From Pseudomonadota bacterium (GTDB lineage Bacteria; Pseudomonadota; Gammaproteobacteria; Steroidobacterales; Steroidobacteraceae): a stretch of 7,794 nt of DNA. Location of the stretch: the NCBI GenBank assembly GCA_021792815.1, contig JAJYTX010000103.1, positions 1-7,794 on the forward strand, written 5' to 3'. This document shows, piece by piece, positions 1 to 5,626 of this stretch (the stretch's first letter is position 1; the number at the start of each line of letters is the position of its first letter). Both the position numbers and the translations under genes were made by a program. The notes below the pieces were generated by a model that ran no database searches, was not told where the DNA came from, and saw only the letters and a list, made by a program, of their open reading frames with translations.

Positions 1-7
1 CCCCGCA

Positions 8-31
8 TCAGACAGCTTCTCAGACAGCTTC
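8..31. repeat. Perfect 12-bp tandem repeat, two copies
   Basis: TCAGACAGCTTC occurs twice head to tail at 8-19 and 20-31. It is followed by a pyrimidine-only CCT/TCC microsatellite-like run at about 49-70. Both are directly visible; no function is implied. Low-complexity sequence of this kind suggests unconstrained intergenic DNA. Confidence 0.85.
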
Positions 32-190
32 AGCATCGCCCTCTCAGCCTCCTTCCTCCTCCTCCTCCTGAACCCCCGTACCCTCCCCGCTCAGGTGCCG
101 CTCCAGAAACTCCAGCGTCCGCCGCCGTGAAAGCGTCGCGGGTCGCGGGCCGGGAATCGGCAATTCGGGTTTTCGCCTGTCCGCCGGTTA

Positions 191-219
191 AAAGTAGACT
201 CAGTCTTACATGAGACTTT
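191..219. other. Bulged inverted repeat (hairpin)
   Basis: AAAGT (191-195) and CTCA (199-202) pair with TGAG (211-214) and ACTTT (215-219), giving a nine-base-pair stem with a three-base bulge and an eight-base loop. On the minus strand the stem is followed by TTTTAA, so a weak minus-strand terminator is conceivable. The stem is AT-rich and bulged, so I would not call it a terminator on this evidence. Confidence 0.4.
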
Positions 220-414
220 CGCAGGTGCAAAGGTGTCGTCGGAAATTCTGGCGTCTGCGGAGCACGCTTGAGAAAAAGCCGGACATCCTGAGTGAGACGC
301 CGCGCTGAAGATCCGGGCCGGGACCAGGAAGAGACAAAATCGGACGTCGCCCGGTCGCGCTCCGCGGTCTGAAAGCCCGGCGATGAGTCCTGCGAATTCC
401 TGCGGTGAGCAGCG

Positions 415-442
415 GGAACTTTCGTAGCAGGGGTCAGTCGAA
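415..442 (+). promoter_or_regulatory. Sigma-E/AlgU-type promoter, candidate
   Basis: GGAACTT at 415-421 is a perfect match to the -35 element recognised by the extracytoplasmic-function factor RpoE (AlgU/sigma-22 in pseudomonads). Sixteen bases later, TCGAA at 438-442 fits the loose TCnnA form of the -10 element. Family knowledge: these promoters have the form GGAACTT, 15-17 bases, then TCnnA. Transcription would start around 446-449, immediately before the first hairpin of the predicted small RNA. No good sigma-70 alternative with TTGACA-like and TATAAT-like boxes is visible nearby. The exact -35 match, correct spacing and correct position relative to a structured, terminated unit make this more than a chance match, but it is a prediction. 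Confidence 0.6.
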
Positions 443-447
443 TTTAT

Positions 448-559
448 CGAGTGCCAAGGCACTCCCCGCTTCCCTCCCTGAGCGGGTAAAACCCGGTTCA
501 CACGAGACCTGTGCCGGGTTAGTCTGCCCCGGTGGCCTCGCGGCCATCGGGGTGTTTTT
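448..559 (+). ncRNA. Candidate structured small RNA next to engB (Spot 42/ErsA-like locus)
   Basis: This stretch has no open frame of interest but four consecutive stem-loops. SL1 is GAGTGC/GCACTC (449-454 with 459-464, loop CAAG). SL2 is CCCGCT/AGCGGG (465-470 with 481-486) with an exposed CU-rich loop, TCCCTCCCTG. SL3 is AACCCGG/CCGGGTT (490-496 with 514-520), extended inside by CACA/TGTG. SL4 is the terminator (527-552) plus five T residues. A sigma-E-like promoter sits just upstream, predicting a transcript of about 110 nt. It is convergent with engB. Known context: Spot 42 in enterics lies between polA and engB/yihA, and the AlgU-dependent ErsA of Pseudomonas is, to my knowledge, in the same setting. 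I see no sequence I can equate with either, so homology is unproven. The CU-rich loop could pair with purine-rich ribosome binding sites. The start is placed from promoter geometry and is accurate to a few bases. Confidence 0.62.
527..559 (+). terminator. Strong intrinsic terminator, plus strand
   Basis: CCCCGGTGGCC (527-537) pairs with GGCCATCGGGG (542-552) over eleven positions with a single G-U wobble, closing a TCGC tetraloop. It is followed by TG and five T residues (555-559). On the minus strand no T-run follows the stem, so it should act only on plus-strand transcription, ending the predicted small RNA. Its last two T residues form part of the engB stop codon, so the two genes overlap tail to tail. 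Confidence 0.88.
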
Positions 560-1169
560 ATGCTCCGGCTTCGGCCCTCTCCTCCAGCCAGGAGGACAGC
601 ATGCGTTGGGCCTCGTCCAGGCCGGCGTGGGTGTGCGCGGAGAACAGCTGCACGGATGCCGTTTCACCCAGGGCCGCGGCGGCGGCCACCAGCGCCTGGC
701 GCGCCTCGTGACGGCTCAGCTTGTCCGACTTCGACAGCAGGACATGCACCCGGTGGTGCGGACCGGCCCACTCGAGCAGGGTTCTGTCGCCCGCAGTGAT
801 CCCACGCCGCGCATCCACAATGACGAACATCCCCTTCAGCGAGCTGCGCCGTCGCAGCGCCTCGAGCAGCAGCGGCCAGGCGCGCCGCTCGCTCTCCGGC
901 GCACTGGCATAGCCGTAGCCGGGCAGATCGACGAGCCGCGTCTGTGGCGAGACCTCGAAAAAGTTGATGAGCCGAGTCCGCCCGGGCGTTTTGCTCGCTC
1001 GTGCCAGACCCTGGCGGCCCACGAGGGCGTTGATGGCGCTCGACTTGCCTGCGTTCGAACGACCGGCAAAGGCGACCTCCGCGCCGAAGTCGGCGGGAAA
1101 CTGCGCCGGGTCGGCGGCACTGAGCAGAAACTGCGCTTGGGACAATCGAGCCACGGCCGTAGTGTACAA
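558..1169 (-). CDS. engB: Ribosome biogenesis GTP-binding protein EngB (YihA/YsxC)
   Basis: EngB is a TRAFAC-class GTPase needed for maturation of the large ribosomal subunit in the cytoplasm. The 203-residue product has the usual family length and motifs in order: G1 GRSNAGKS (36-43), G2 TPGRT (61-65), G3 DLPGYGY (81-87), G4 SKSDK (146-150; TKxDK is more usual, with the Asp and Lys kept) and G5 FSA (176-178). The start is a TTG at 1169, preceded at suitable distance by AGG within AAAGGCGGGG on the minus strand; a GTG five codons inside is the alternative but lacks a well-placed ribosome binding site. It is divergent from the cytochrome c4 gene, and its 5' end overlaps that gene's likely promoter. 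Its TAA stop lies inside the T-run of the convergent small-RNA terminator. That hairpin has no T-run in the engB direction, so engB transcripts may continue antisense through the small RNA. Confidence 0.96.
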   Translation of the reverse strand: MYTTAVARLSQAQFLLSAADPAQFPADFGAEVAFAGRSNAGKSSAINALVGRQGLARASKTPGRTRLINFFEVSPQTRLVDLPGYGYASAPESERRAWPLLLEALRRRSSLKGMFVIVDARRGITAGDRTLLEWAGPHHRVHVLLSKSDKLSRHEARQALVAAAAALGETASVQLFSAHTHAGLDEAQRMLSSWLEERAEAGA

Positions 1170-1170
1170 T
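1165..1170 (+). promoter_or_regulatory. Possible -10 element for the cytochrome c4 / dsbA genes
   Basis: TACAAT is a good match to the sigma-70 -10 hexamer and lies 45-50 bases upstream of the chosen cytochrome start. No convincing -35 hexamer stands 16-18 bases upstream, so activator dependence or chance are both possible. The hexamer physically overlaps the TTG start codon of the divergent engB gene. Confidence 0.35.
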
Positions 1171-1214
1171 CCCCGCCTTTCGCATCACGGGTTGAAATGA
1201 GTAAAGAGCGCACC

Positions 1215-1961
1215 ATGGCGAAAAGAATCCTGTTCGTGTCCGTACCTGTCGTGATGGCGGCGTTGGCCGCGCTGGCCCCGACGCTCGCGCGCGCCGGAGC
1301 GTCCGCGAACGAGACGGCTCCTGCGACGGCTCCTGCGACGGCGGCCGCCGCTCCAGCGGCGGGCCCGCCCGCCGTGACGCCAGATCCGTACGTCGACGGT
1401 TCTGTGCAGGCCGGGGCCGCCAAAGCCACGGTGTGTTTTGCCTGCCACGGTCCCGACGGCAGCAGTGTCGTCCCGACCTTCCCTCGACTGGCCGGCCAGA
1501 ATGCGATCTATATCGTCGAGCAGCTACACCTGTTTCGCGCCGGGATACGCCAGAATCCGGTGATGGACCCGATGGCACAGACCCTCACCGACCAGGACAT
1601 CGACAACCTGGCGGTGTTCTTCGCGGCGCAGACCCCGACCGTTCTCACCGCAGATCCCACCCTCTGGAAGGCCGGTCGGGCCCTGTACCTCTCCGGCGAC
1701 CCGAAGCACGATGTGCCCGCCTGCGTGGCGTGCCACGGGCCGCTCGGCCGCGGCAATCCGGCCGCCGGCTATCCGGCACTGCGGTCGCAGCAGTCGGTCT
1801 ATGTCGTATCGCAGCTGCAAAGCTACGCCGACGGCACCCGCTACAGCGGTCCCGATGCGCTCACCGCAACGCCGAACAGCGCCATCATGTTCACCATCGC
1901 CAAACGCCTGACGCCCGCGCAAATGCAGGCTGTCGCGTCCTACGTGCAAGGCCTGCATTAA
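1215..1961 (+). CDS. Dihaem cytochrome c4, periplasmic
   Basis: The 248-residue product has two class I cytochrome c domains, each with a CxxCH haem site: CFACH (74-78) and CVACH (170-174). Met117 or Met120 in the MDPM segment and Met225 are the likely distal ligands. Cytochrome c4 carries electrons in the periplasm, typically to terminal oxidases. A basic N-terminus and hydrophobic stretch (about 4-24) form a Sec signal, probably cut after Ala-Arg-Ala (residue 27). An Ala/Pro/Thr-rich linker (about 28-56) follows, longer than I expect for the family, and it contains a duplicated 12-base unit. The ATG at 1215 is chosen because AAAGAG stands six bases upstream; an in-frame ATG at 1197 lacks a ribosome binding site. 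The gene is 27 bases upstream of a dsbA-like gene and probably cotranscribed with it, a pairing also known in Pseudomonas. Confidence 0.93.
   Translation: MAKRILFVSVPVVMAALAALAPTLARAGASANETAPATAPATAAAAPAAGPPAVTPDPYVDGSVQAGAAKATVCFACHGPDGSSVVPTFPRLAGQNAIYIVEQLHLFRAGIRQNPVMDPMAQTLTDQDIDNLAVFFAAQTPTVLTADPTLWKAGRALYLSGDPKHDVPACVACHGPLGRGNPAAGYPALRSQQSVYVVSQLQSYADGTRYSGPDALTATPNSAIMFTIAKRLTPAQMQAVASYVQGLH
1317..1340 (+). repeat. Tandem 12-bp repeat in the cytochrome linker
   Basis: GCTCCTGCGACG is present twice in a row, encoding a repeated Ala-Pro-Ala-Thr unit in the linker after the signal peptide. It looks like slippage expansion in a region with little structural constraint. Confidence 0.75.
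1923..1958 (+). other. Perfect 8-bp inverted repeat at the end of the cytochrome gene
   Basis: ATGCAGGC (1923-1930) and GCCTGCAT (1951-1958) are perfectly complementary around a 20-base loop, ending one base before the TAA stop. No T-run follows, so it is not an intrinsic terminator. It could stabilise or expose an mRNA end between the cytochrome and the first dsbA gene, or be chance within coding sequence. Confidence 0.35.
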
Positions 1962-1988
1962 GACAGAAGATCCGAAGAAAGACCGCCC

Positions 1989-2831
1989 ATGACCCGTACG
2001 CTCGCTCTGTCCGCCGCGCTCCTCCTTGCCCTGTGTGCCTGCGGTTCGCGGCAGGCGCAGACCAGTCCGCCCTCCGCGGCTGAGGCGCAGACCAGCGCGG
2101 GGTCTGTGTCGGCCGGCGCCACGGCGAGTCCGACTTCGGGGAACAGCGGCGCCGCGAGCGCATCGAGCAGCACGACGGGGGCGGCGGCCGGCGGCGCGAC
2201 CCCCGGTCCGCTCGCCCTGCCGACGAGCAGCCGGTGGAAGCCCGGCGTCAATTACGTGGTGATCTCACCTGCGCAGCCGACCAACGCGCCCCCGGGCAAG
2301 GTGCAGGTCATGGAAGTGTTCTGGCTCGCCTGTCCGCACTGTCATGCGCTCGAGCCCTTCCTGCTCGCCTGGCGCAAGACCAAGCCGGATTACATCCAGT
2401 TCGTGCGCGTACCGGTGATGTGGGGCCCGCTCCAGCAGGCTCACGCCCGGTTGTACTACACGCTGGAGGCGCTCAATCGTCACGATCTGGTCGAGAAGGC
2501 ATTCGACCTCATACACAACCTCGAGACGCAGACCGGCAGCGAATCCATCCTGGTCGGCAGCAGTCCCGCCAATACGCTGCAGCTGCAGGAAGCATTCGCC
2601 ACCCGCAACGGCATCAGCGCCACCGCGTTCGAAAACGCCTACAACTCCTTCGACGTCAATACCGAGCTGCAGCAGGCAGAGCAGATCACTCAAATCTACG
2701 AGATCCAGGCCGTACCGACCATCATCATCGACGGGCGGTATCGCACCAATGTCGCCAGGGCCGGCGGCGAGAATCAGCTCATTTCGCTGATCAATTTCCT
2801 CGCCAAATGGGATCACGACCACCAGGGCTGA
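1989..2831 (+). CDS. dsbA: DsbA-family thiol:disulfide oxidoreductase, probable lipoprotein with long linker
   Basis: DsbA-type proteins introduce disulfide bonds into exported proteins. The 280-residue product has a short hydrophobic N-terminus ending in Leu-Cys-Ala-Cys (15-18), which fits a lipobox with Cys18 as lipidated residue, though Cys at the -2 position is uncommon. Residues 19-78 are a Ser/Ala/Gly/Thr-rich linker of about 60 residues. The thioredoxin fold follows with active site CPHC (115-118), a helical insertion, and the cis-proline loop Ala-Val-Pro-Thr (241-244). CPHC is the same dipeptide as in E. coli DsbA and predicts a strongly oxidising enzyme. It is longer than soluble DsbA (about 190 mature residues) entirely through the linker. 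A purine-rich GAAGAAAGA six bases before the ATG supports the start. It is followed after 87 bases by a paralogue. Membrane tethering is an inference from the signal and linker. Confidence 0.9.
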   Translation: MTRTLALSAALLLALCACGSRQAQTSPPSAAEAQTSAGSVSAGATASPTSGNSGAASASSSTTGAAAGGATPGPLALPTSSRWKPGVNYVVISPAQPTNAPPGKVQVMEVFWLACPHCHALEPFLLAWRKTKPDYIQFVRVPVMWGPLQQAHARLYYTLEALNRHDLVEKAFDLIHNLETQTGSESILVGSSPANTLQLQEAFATRNGISATAFENAYNSFDVNTELQQAEQITQIYEIQAVPTIIIDGRYRTNVARAGGENQLISLINFLAKWDHDHQG

Positions 2832-2918
2832 GGGTCCCCGCGCGAAGCGTCGAGCGGAGACGGGACATCGCCCGACAGGACAGGTCCACCGGTATACACA
2901 CAGTCAGTGAGGTTCGCA

Positions 2919-3641
2919 GTGATCCGCAAATTCCGTTTGCTCGCGTTGCTGCTCGCACTGGGCATGGCGGCGGCCGCCGCGCACATGCCTGTGCCACCGG
3001 CAGGCAGCCTGTGGAAGCCCGGCGTCAACTACACGGTCCTCTCGCCCGCGCAGCCGACCAACGCGCCTGCGGGCAAGATTCAGGTCCTCGAATTCTTCTA
3101 CCTGGCCTGCCCGTTCTGCCATGCTCTCGAACCCCATCTGCTCGCCTGGCGCAAGACCAAGCCGGCCTACGTACAGTTCGTGCGCGTGCCGGTCATGTGG
3201 GCACCGCTGCAGGTGGCCGATGCCCGGCTGTTCTATACTCTGGAGGCGCTGGGCCGGGACGATCTGGTCGAGCAGGCGTTTCACACCTTCCACCGGATCG
3301 AGCAAGCGACGGGGGGCGATGAGAACGTCATGGTCGGCGATACCCAGGCGAAGACCTTCGCGCTTCAGGAAGCCTTTGCCGAGCGGCACGGCGTCAGCGC
3401 GGCCGCCTTCGCCAATGCGTATCATTCTTTCTACGTCAGCACCGAGCTGCACGAGGCCGCCCAGCTCGGGCAACTCTACCAGGTCACCGACACCCCCACG
3501 ATCATCATCGACGGACGCTACAAGACCGGACCGTCGATGGCCGGTCGCGGCGCCGATTCGCTGGCGGGAATGGATCAGCGCACGATCCAGCTGATCAACT
3601 TCCTGACCACCTGGGTCCATGATCAGCCGCACGCGCGCTGA
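2919..3641 (+). CDS. dsbA: DsbA-family thiol:disulfide oxidoreductase, second paralogue
   Basis: The 240-residue product has a Sec signal (basic MIRKFR, then a Leu/Ala-rich core to about residue 21), a short spacer, and a DsbA domain with active site CPFC (64-67) and cis-proline loop Thr-Pro-Thr (192-194). The segment from the conserved WKPGVNY to the C-terminus aligns with the upstream gene nearly without gaps, including LLAWRKTKP and TIIIDGRY, so the two arose by duplication. A loop near the C-terminus (about 204-219) is longer here. The GTG at 2919 is chosen because GAGG stands six bases upstream; the in-frame GTG at 2907 has no ribosome binding site. Tandem dsbA genes occur in Xanthomonas-like bacteria. 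The Phe-for-His change in the CXXC dipeptide should alter redox potential. It ends 26 bases from convergent hslU. Confidence 0.92.
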   Translation: MIRKFRLLALLLALGMAAAAAHMPVPPAGSLWKPGVNYTVLSPAQPTNAPAGKIQVLEFFYLACPFCHALEPHLLAWRKTKPAYVQFVRVPVMWAPLQVADARLFYTLEALGRDDLVEQAFHTFHRIEQATGGDENVMVGDTQAKTFALQEAFAERHGVSAAAFANAYHSFYVSTELHEAAQLGQLYQVTDTPTIIIDGRYKTGPSMAGRGADSLAGMDQRTIQLINFLTTWVHDQPHAR

Positions 3642-3667
3642 GTCGGACCGCGCAGCGACACAGGCCG

Positions 3668-5005
3668 TCAGAGGATGTAGCGGCTGAGATCCTCGTCCTG
3701 GGCCAGGCTGCCGAGGTGCTGATCGACATACTGCGCGTCGATCGTAAGCCGCGTGCCTGACTGCTCGGACGCATCGAAGGACACGGACTCCAGCAGCCTT
3801 TCCATCACGGTGTGCAGCCGCCGGGCGCCGATGTTCTCGGTGCGCTCGTTCACCTGGTGGGCGATTTCCGCGATGCGCCGCACGCCATCGGACGTGAACG
3901 CCACCGACACGCCTTCTGTGTGCATCAATGCCTGGTACTGCGCGGTGAGCGAGGCGTCGGGCTCTGTCAGGATGCGCACGAAGTCTCCGACCTTCAGCGA
4001 GTCGAGCTCCACCCGAATGGGCAGGCGCCCCTGAAGTTCCGGGATCAGGTCCGAGGGTTTCGACAGGCTGAACGCGCCGGAGGCGATGAACAATACGTGA
4101 TCGGTCTTGACGGGACCGTACTTGGTGGCCACCGTCGAGCCTTCGACCAGGGGCAGCAGGTCGCGCTGCACGCCTTCGCGCGAGACATCGGCGCCGATGC
4201 TCTCCTGACGGCGCGTCACCTTGTCGATCTCGTCGATGAACACGATGCCGTTCTGCTCGGCGTTGGCCAGCGCCTTGACCTTCAGCTCATCCTCGTTGAT
4301 GAGCTTCCCCGCCTCCTCCTCGAGCAACAGCTTCATCGCCTCGCGTACCTTGACCTTGCGATCGCGCGTGCGGTTGCCGCCCAGGTTCTGAAACATGGCC
4401 TGCAGCTGCTGCTGCATCTCCTCCATGCCCGGGGGCGCCATGATTTCAACCCCCATGGGAAGCGAGCGCACCTCGATCTCGATCTCGCGCTCATCGAGCT
4501 CGCCGGCGCGCAGCATGCGGCGGAATTTCTCCCGGGTCTCCGCATCACGCGGCTGCACGGGCTCGTCGGTCGAGAAACCCATCATGCGGGGCTTGGGCAG
4601 CAGCGCATCGAGGACCCGCTCCTCGGCGGCCTCGGCGGCGCCCTGGCGCACCTTTTCCATCTCCTGCTCGCGAGTCATCTTGACCGCGACATCGGCGAGC
4701 TCCTTGACGATCGAATCGACGTCCCGGCCCACATAGCCGACTTCGGTAAACTTCGTGGCCTCCACCTTGACGAAGGGAGCGTTCGCGAGCCGCGCCAGGC
4801 GACGGGCGATCTCGGTCTTGCCGACGCCCGTCGGGCCGATCATCAGGATGTTCTTCGGGGTGATTTCCTGCCGCAGCGCTTCGTCGACCTGCATGCGACG
4901 CCAACGATTGCGCAACGCGATGGCGACGGCGCGCTTGGCGGCGTCCTGGCCGATGATATGCTTGTTGAGTTCCTGGACGATCTGGCTGGGGGTGAGCGAT
5001 GACAT
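3668..5005 (-). CDS. hslU: ATP-dependent protease ATPase subunit HslU (ClpY)
   Basis: HslU is the AAA+ unfoldase that feeds substrates to the HslV peptidase in the cytoplasm. The 445-residue product matches the usual length (443 in E. coli). Visible elements: Walker A GPTGVGKT (57-64), pore loop GYVG (90-93), the family-specific I domain (roughly 110-240), Walker B VFIDEID (255-261), LQGRLP (325-330) with the probable arginine finger, sensor 2 GARR (393-396) and the C-terminal tail ending SRYIL, which docks into HslV. The start [13 protein letters not shown] matches the family N-terminus, yet I see no Shine-Dalgarno sequence directly upstream; the nearest GAGGG lies about 20 bases away, at the hslV stop. 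Translation may therefore depend on coupling to hslV, 21 bases upstream. It is the last gene of the minus-strand run, and no terminator is obvious after it. Confidence 0.98.
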   Translation of the reverse strand: MSSLTPSQIVQELNKHIIGQDAAKRAVAIALRNRWRRMQVDEALRQEITPKNILMIGPTGVGKTEIARRLARLANAPFVKVEATKFTEVGYVGRDVDSIVKELADVAVKMTREQEMEKVRQGAAEAAEERVLDALLPKPRMMGFSTDEPVQPRDAETREKFRRMLRAGELDEREIEIEVRSLPMGVEIMAPPGMEEMQQQLQAMFQNLGGNRTRDRKVKVREAMKLLLEEEAGKLINEDELKVKALANAEQNGIVFIDEIDKVTRRQESIGADVSREGVQRDLLPLVEGSTVATKYGPVKTDHVLFIASGAFSLSKPSDLIPELQGRLPIRVELDSLKVGDFVRILTEPDASLTAQYQALMHTEGVSVAFTSDGVRRIAEIAHQVNERTENIGARRLHTVMERLLESVSFDASEQSGTRLTIDAQYVDQHLGSLAQDEDLSRYIL

Positions 5006-5026
5006 GGTGCGGGGACAGACTCGCCC

Positions 5027-5587
5027 TCAGGAGGCGGGCTGCCTGAGTTCCTCGATGGTGAGATTGCGGTTGGTATAAATGCAGATGTCGGCGGCAATGT
5101 CGAGCGAACGCTGCACGATGTCGCGCACGCCCAGATCGGTCGCATCGAGCAGCGCCCGGGCGGCGGCCAGAGCGAACTGCCCGCCCGAGCCGATGGCGGC
5201 GGCATCGGTCTCGGGCTCGATGACATCGCCGTTGCCCGAGATCACCAGCAGCCTGTCCGGGTCACCGACCAGCAGCAGCGCCTCCAGGCGCCTCAGGTAG
5301 CGGTCGGCACGCCAGTCCTTGGCGAGCTCGATGGCCGCGCGAGTGAGATTGCCGTACTTCTCGAGTTTGCCCTCGAAGCGCTCGAAGAGCGTAAAGGCAT
5401 CGGCCGTACCACCGGCGAATCCGGCGAGAACCTTGTCGTTGTAGAGCCGGCGCACCTTGCGGGCATTGCCTTTCATCACGGTATTCCCGAGAGTCACCTG
5501 ACCGTCGCCGCCGACAGCCACGATACCGTTGCGGCGAACGCCGAGGATGGTGGTGCCGTGCGGATCGAATCGGGTGGAATCGGTCAT
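5027..5587 (-). CDS. hslV: ATP-dependent protease peptidase subunit HslV (ClpQ)
   Basis: HslV is the N-terminal-threonine peptidase that forms a double hexamer and is opened by HslU. In this 186-residue product the catalytic Thr is residue 12, in the segment Gly-Thr-Thr-Ile-Leu-Gly-Val-Arg-Arg. The first eleven residues form a propeptide that must be removed, presumably autocatalytically, whereas E. coli HslV loses only Met. Asp28 and Lys44 correspond to Asp17 and Lys33 of the mature enzyme, and the GSGG loop is at 133-136. The ATG lacks an evident Shine-Dalgarno sequence. The gene lies 36 bases after xerC and 21 before hslU, so it is probably part of one transcript. In E. coli hslVU is heat-shock controlled; I see no sigma-32 promoter immediately upstream here. 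Confidence 0.98.
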   Translation of the reverse strand: MTDSTRFDPHGTTILGVRRNGIVAVGGDGQVTLGNTVMKGNARKVRRLYNDKVLAGFAGGTADAFTLFERFEGKLEKYGNLTRAAIELAKDWRADRYLRRLEALLLVGDPDRLLVISGNGDVIEPETDAAAIGSGGQFALAAARALLDATDLGVRDIVQRSLDIAADICIYTNRNLTIEELRQPAS

Positions 5588-5611
5588 GGAGTGGCCCGGT
5601 GCAATGGCAGG

Positions 5612-5626
5612 TGAGGTCGAACCTCA
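5612..5626 (-). other. Small inverted repeat over the xerC stop codon
   Basis: TGAGGT and ACCTCA form a perfect six-base-pair stem around a three-base loop. The repeat includes the xerC TGA stop and lies in the 36-base gap before hslV. No T-run follows on the minus strand, so it is not a classical terminator; it could modulate readthrough or mRNA decay between xerC and hslV. Confidence 0.4.

Larger units (their letters stand above)
1..414. other. Left-edge stretch without a supportable gene
   Basis: No convincing gene is visible here. A plus-strand frame is open from the window edge to a TGA at 208-210, but its translation is a Pro/Ser-rich low-complexity peptide with no family I recognise, and it does not resemble the C-terminus of PolA, the expected neighbour. 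A minus-strand frame at 30-230 is Gly-rich, starts with TTG and has no ribosome binding site. The stretch contains a perfect 12-base tandem repeat (8-31), a CCT-rich run (about 49-70) and a bulged hairpin (191-219). It probably represents the intergenic region downstream of a gene lying left of the window. Confidence 0.6.

Noticed and set aside
49..70. CCT-rich run as part of a CRISPR or regulatory repeat
   Set aside because: There are no spacers or regular unit length; it is simple-sequence DNA.
1..230. Left-edge open frames (plus strand to 210, minus strand 30-230) as remnants of a gene
   Set aside because: Both are low complexity (Pro-rich and Gly-rich), have no good start or ribosome binding site, and do not resemble PolA or any family I know.
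405..1214. In-frame upstream extension of the cytochrome c4 frame back to 405
   Set aside because: It would bury the signal peptide internally, run antisense through engB and across the small-RNA terminator, and encodes low-complexity Arg/Gly-rich sequence. The ATG at 1215 has its own ribosome binding site.
664..1578. Minus-strand frame of 304 codons overlapping engB and cytochrome c4
   Set aside because: It is a shadow frame: Arg-rich, without motifs, and crossing two genes with clear families.
2893..2898. TATACA as a promoter for the second dsbA gene
   Set aside because: No matching -35 hexamer is found at 16-18 bases upstream, and the 87-base gap is compatible with cotranscription. It remains possible but unsupported.
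3642..3667. Bidirectional terminator between the second dsbA gene and hslU
   Set aside because: The 26-base gap contains no stem with a T-run in either direction; the GC-rich partial complementarity there is imperfect.
3812..5002. Long open frame of 396 codons on the plus strand opposite hslU
   Set aside because: HslU on the minus strand is unmistakable over the same span. Antiparallel open frames are expected in GC-rich coding DNA, and this one shows no domain and a His/Leu/Arg-rich composition.
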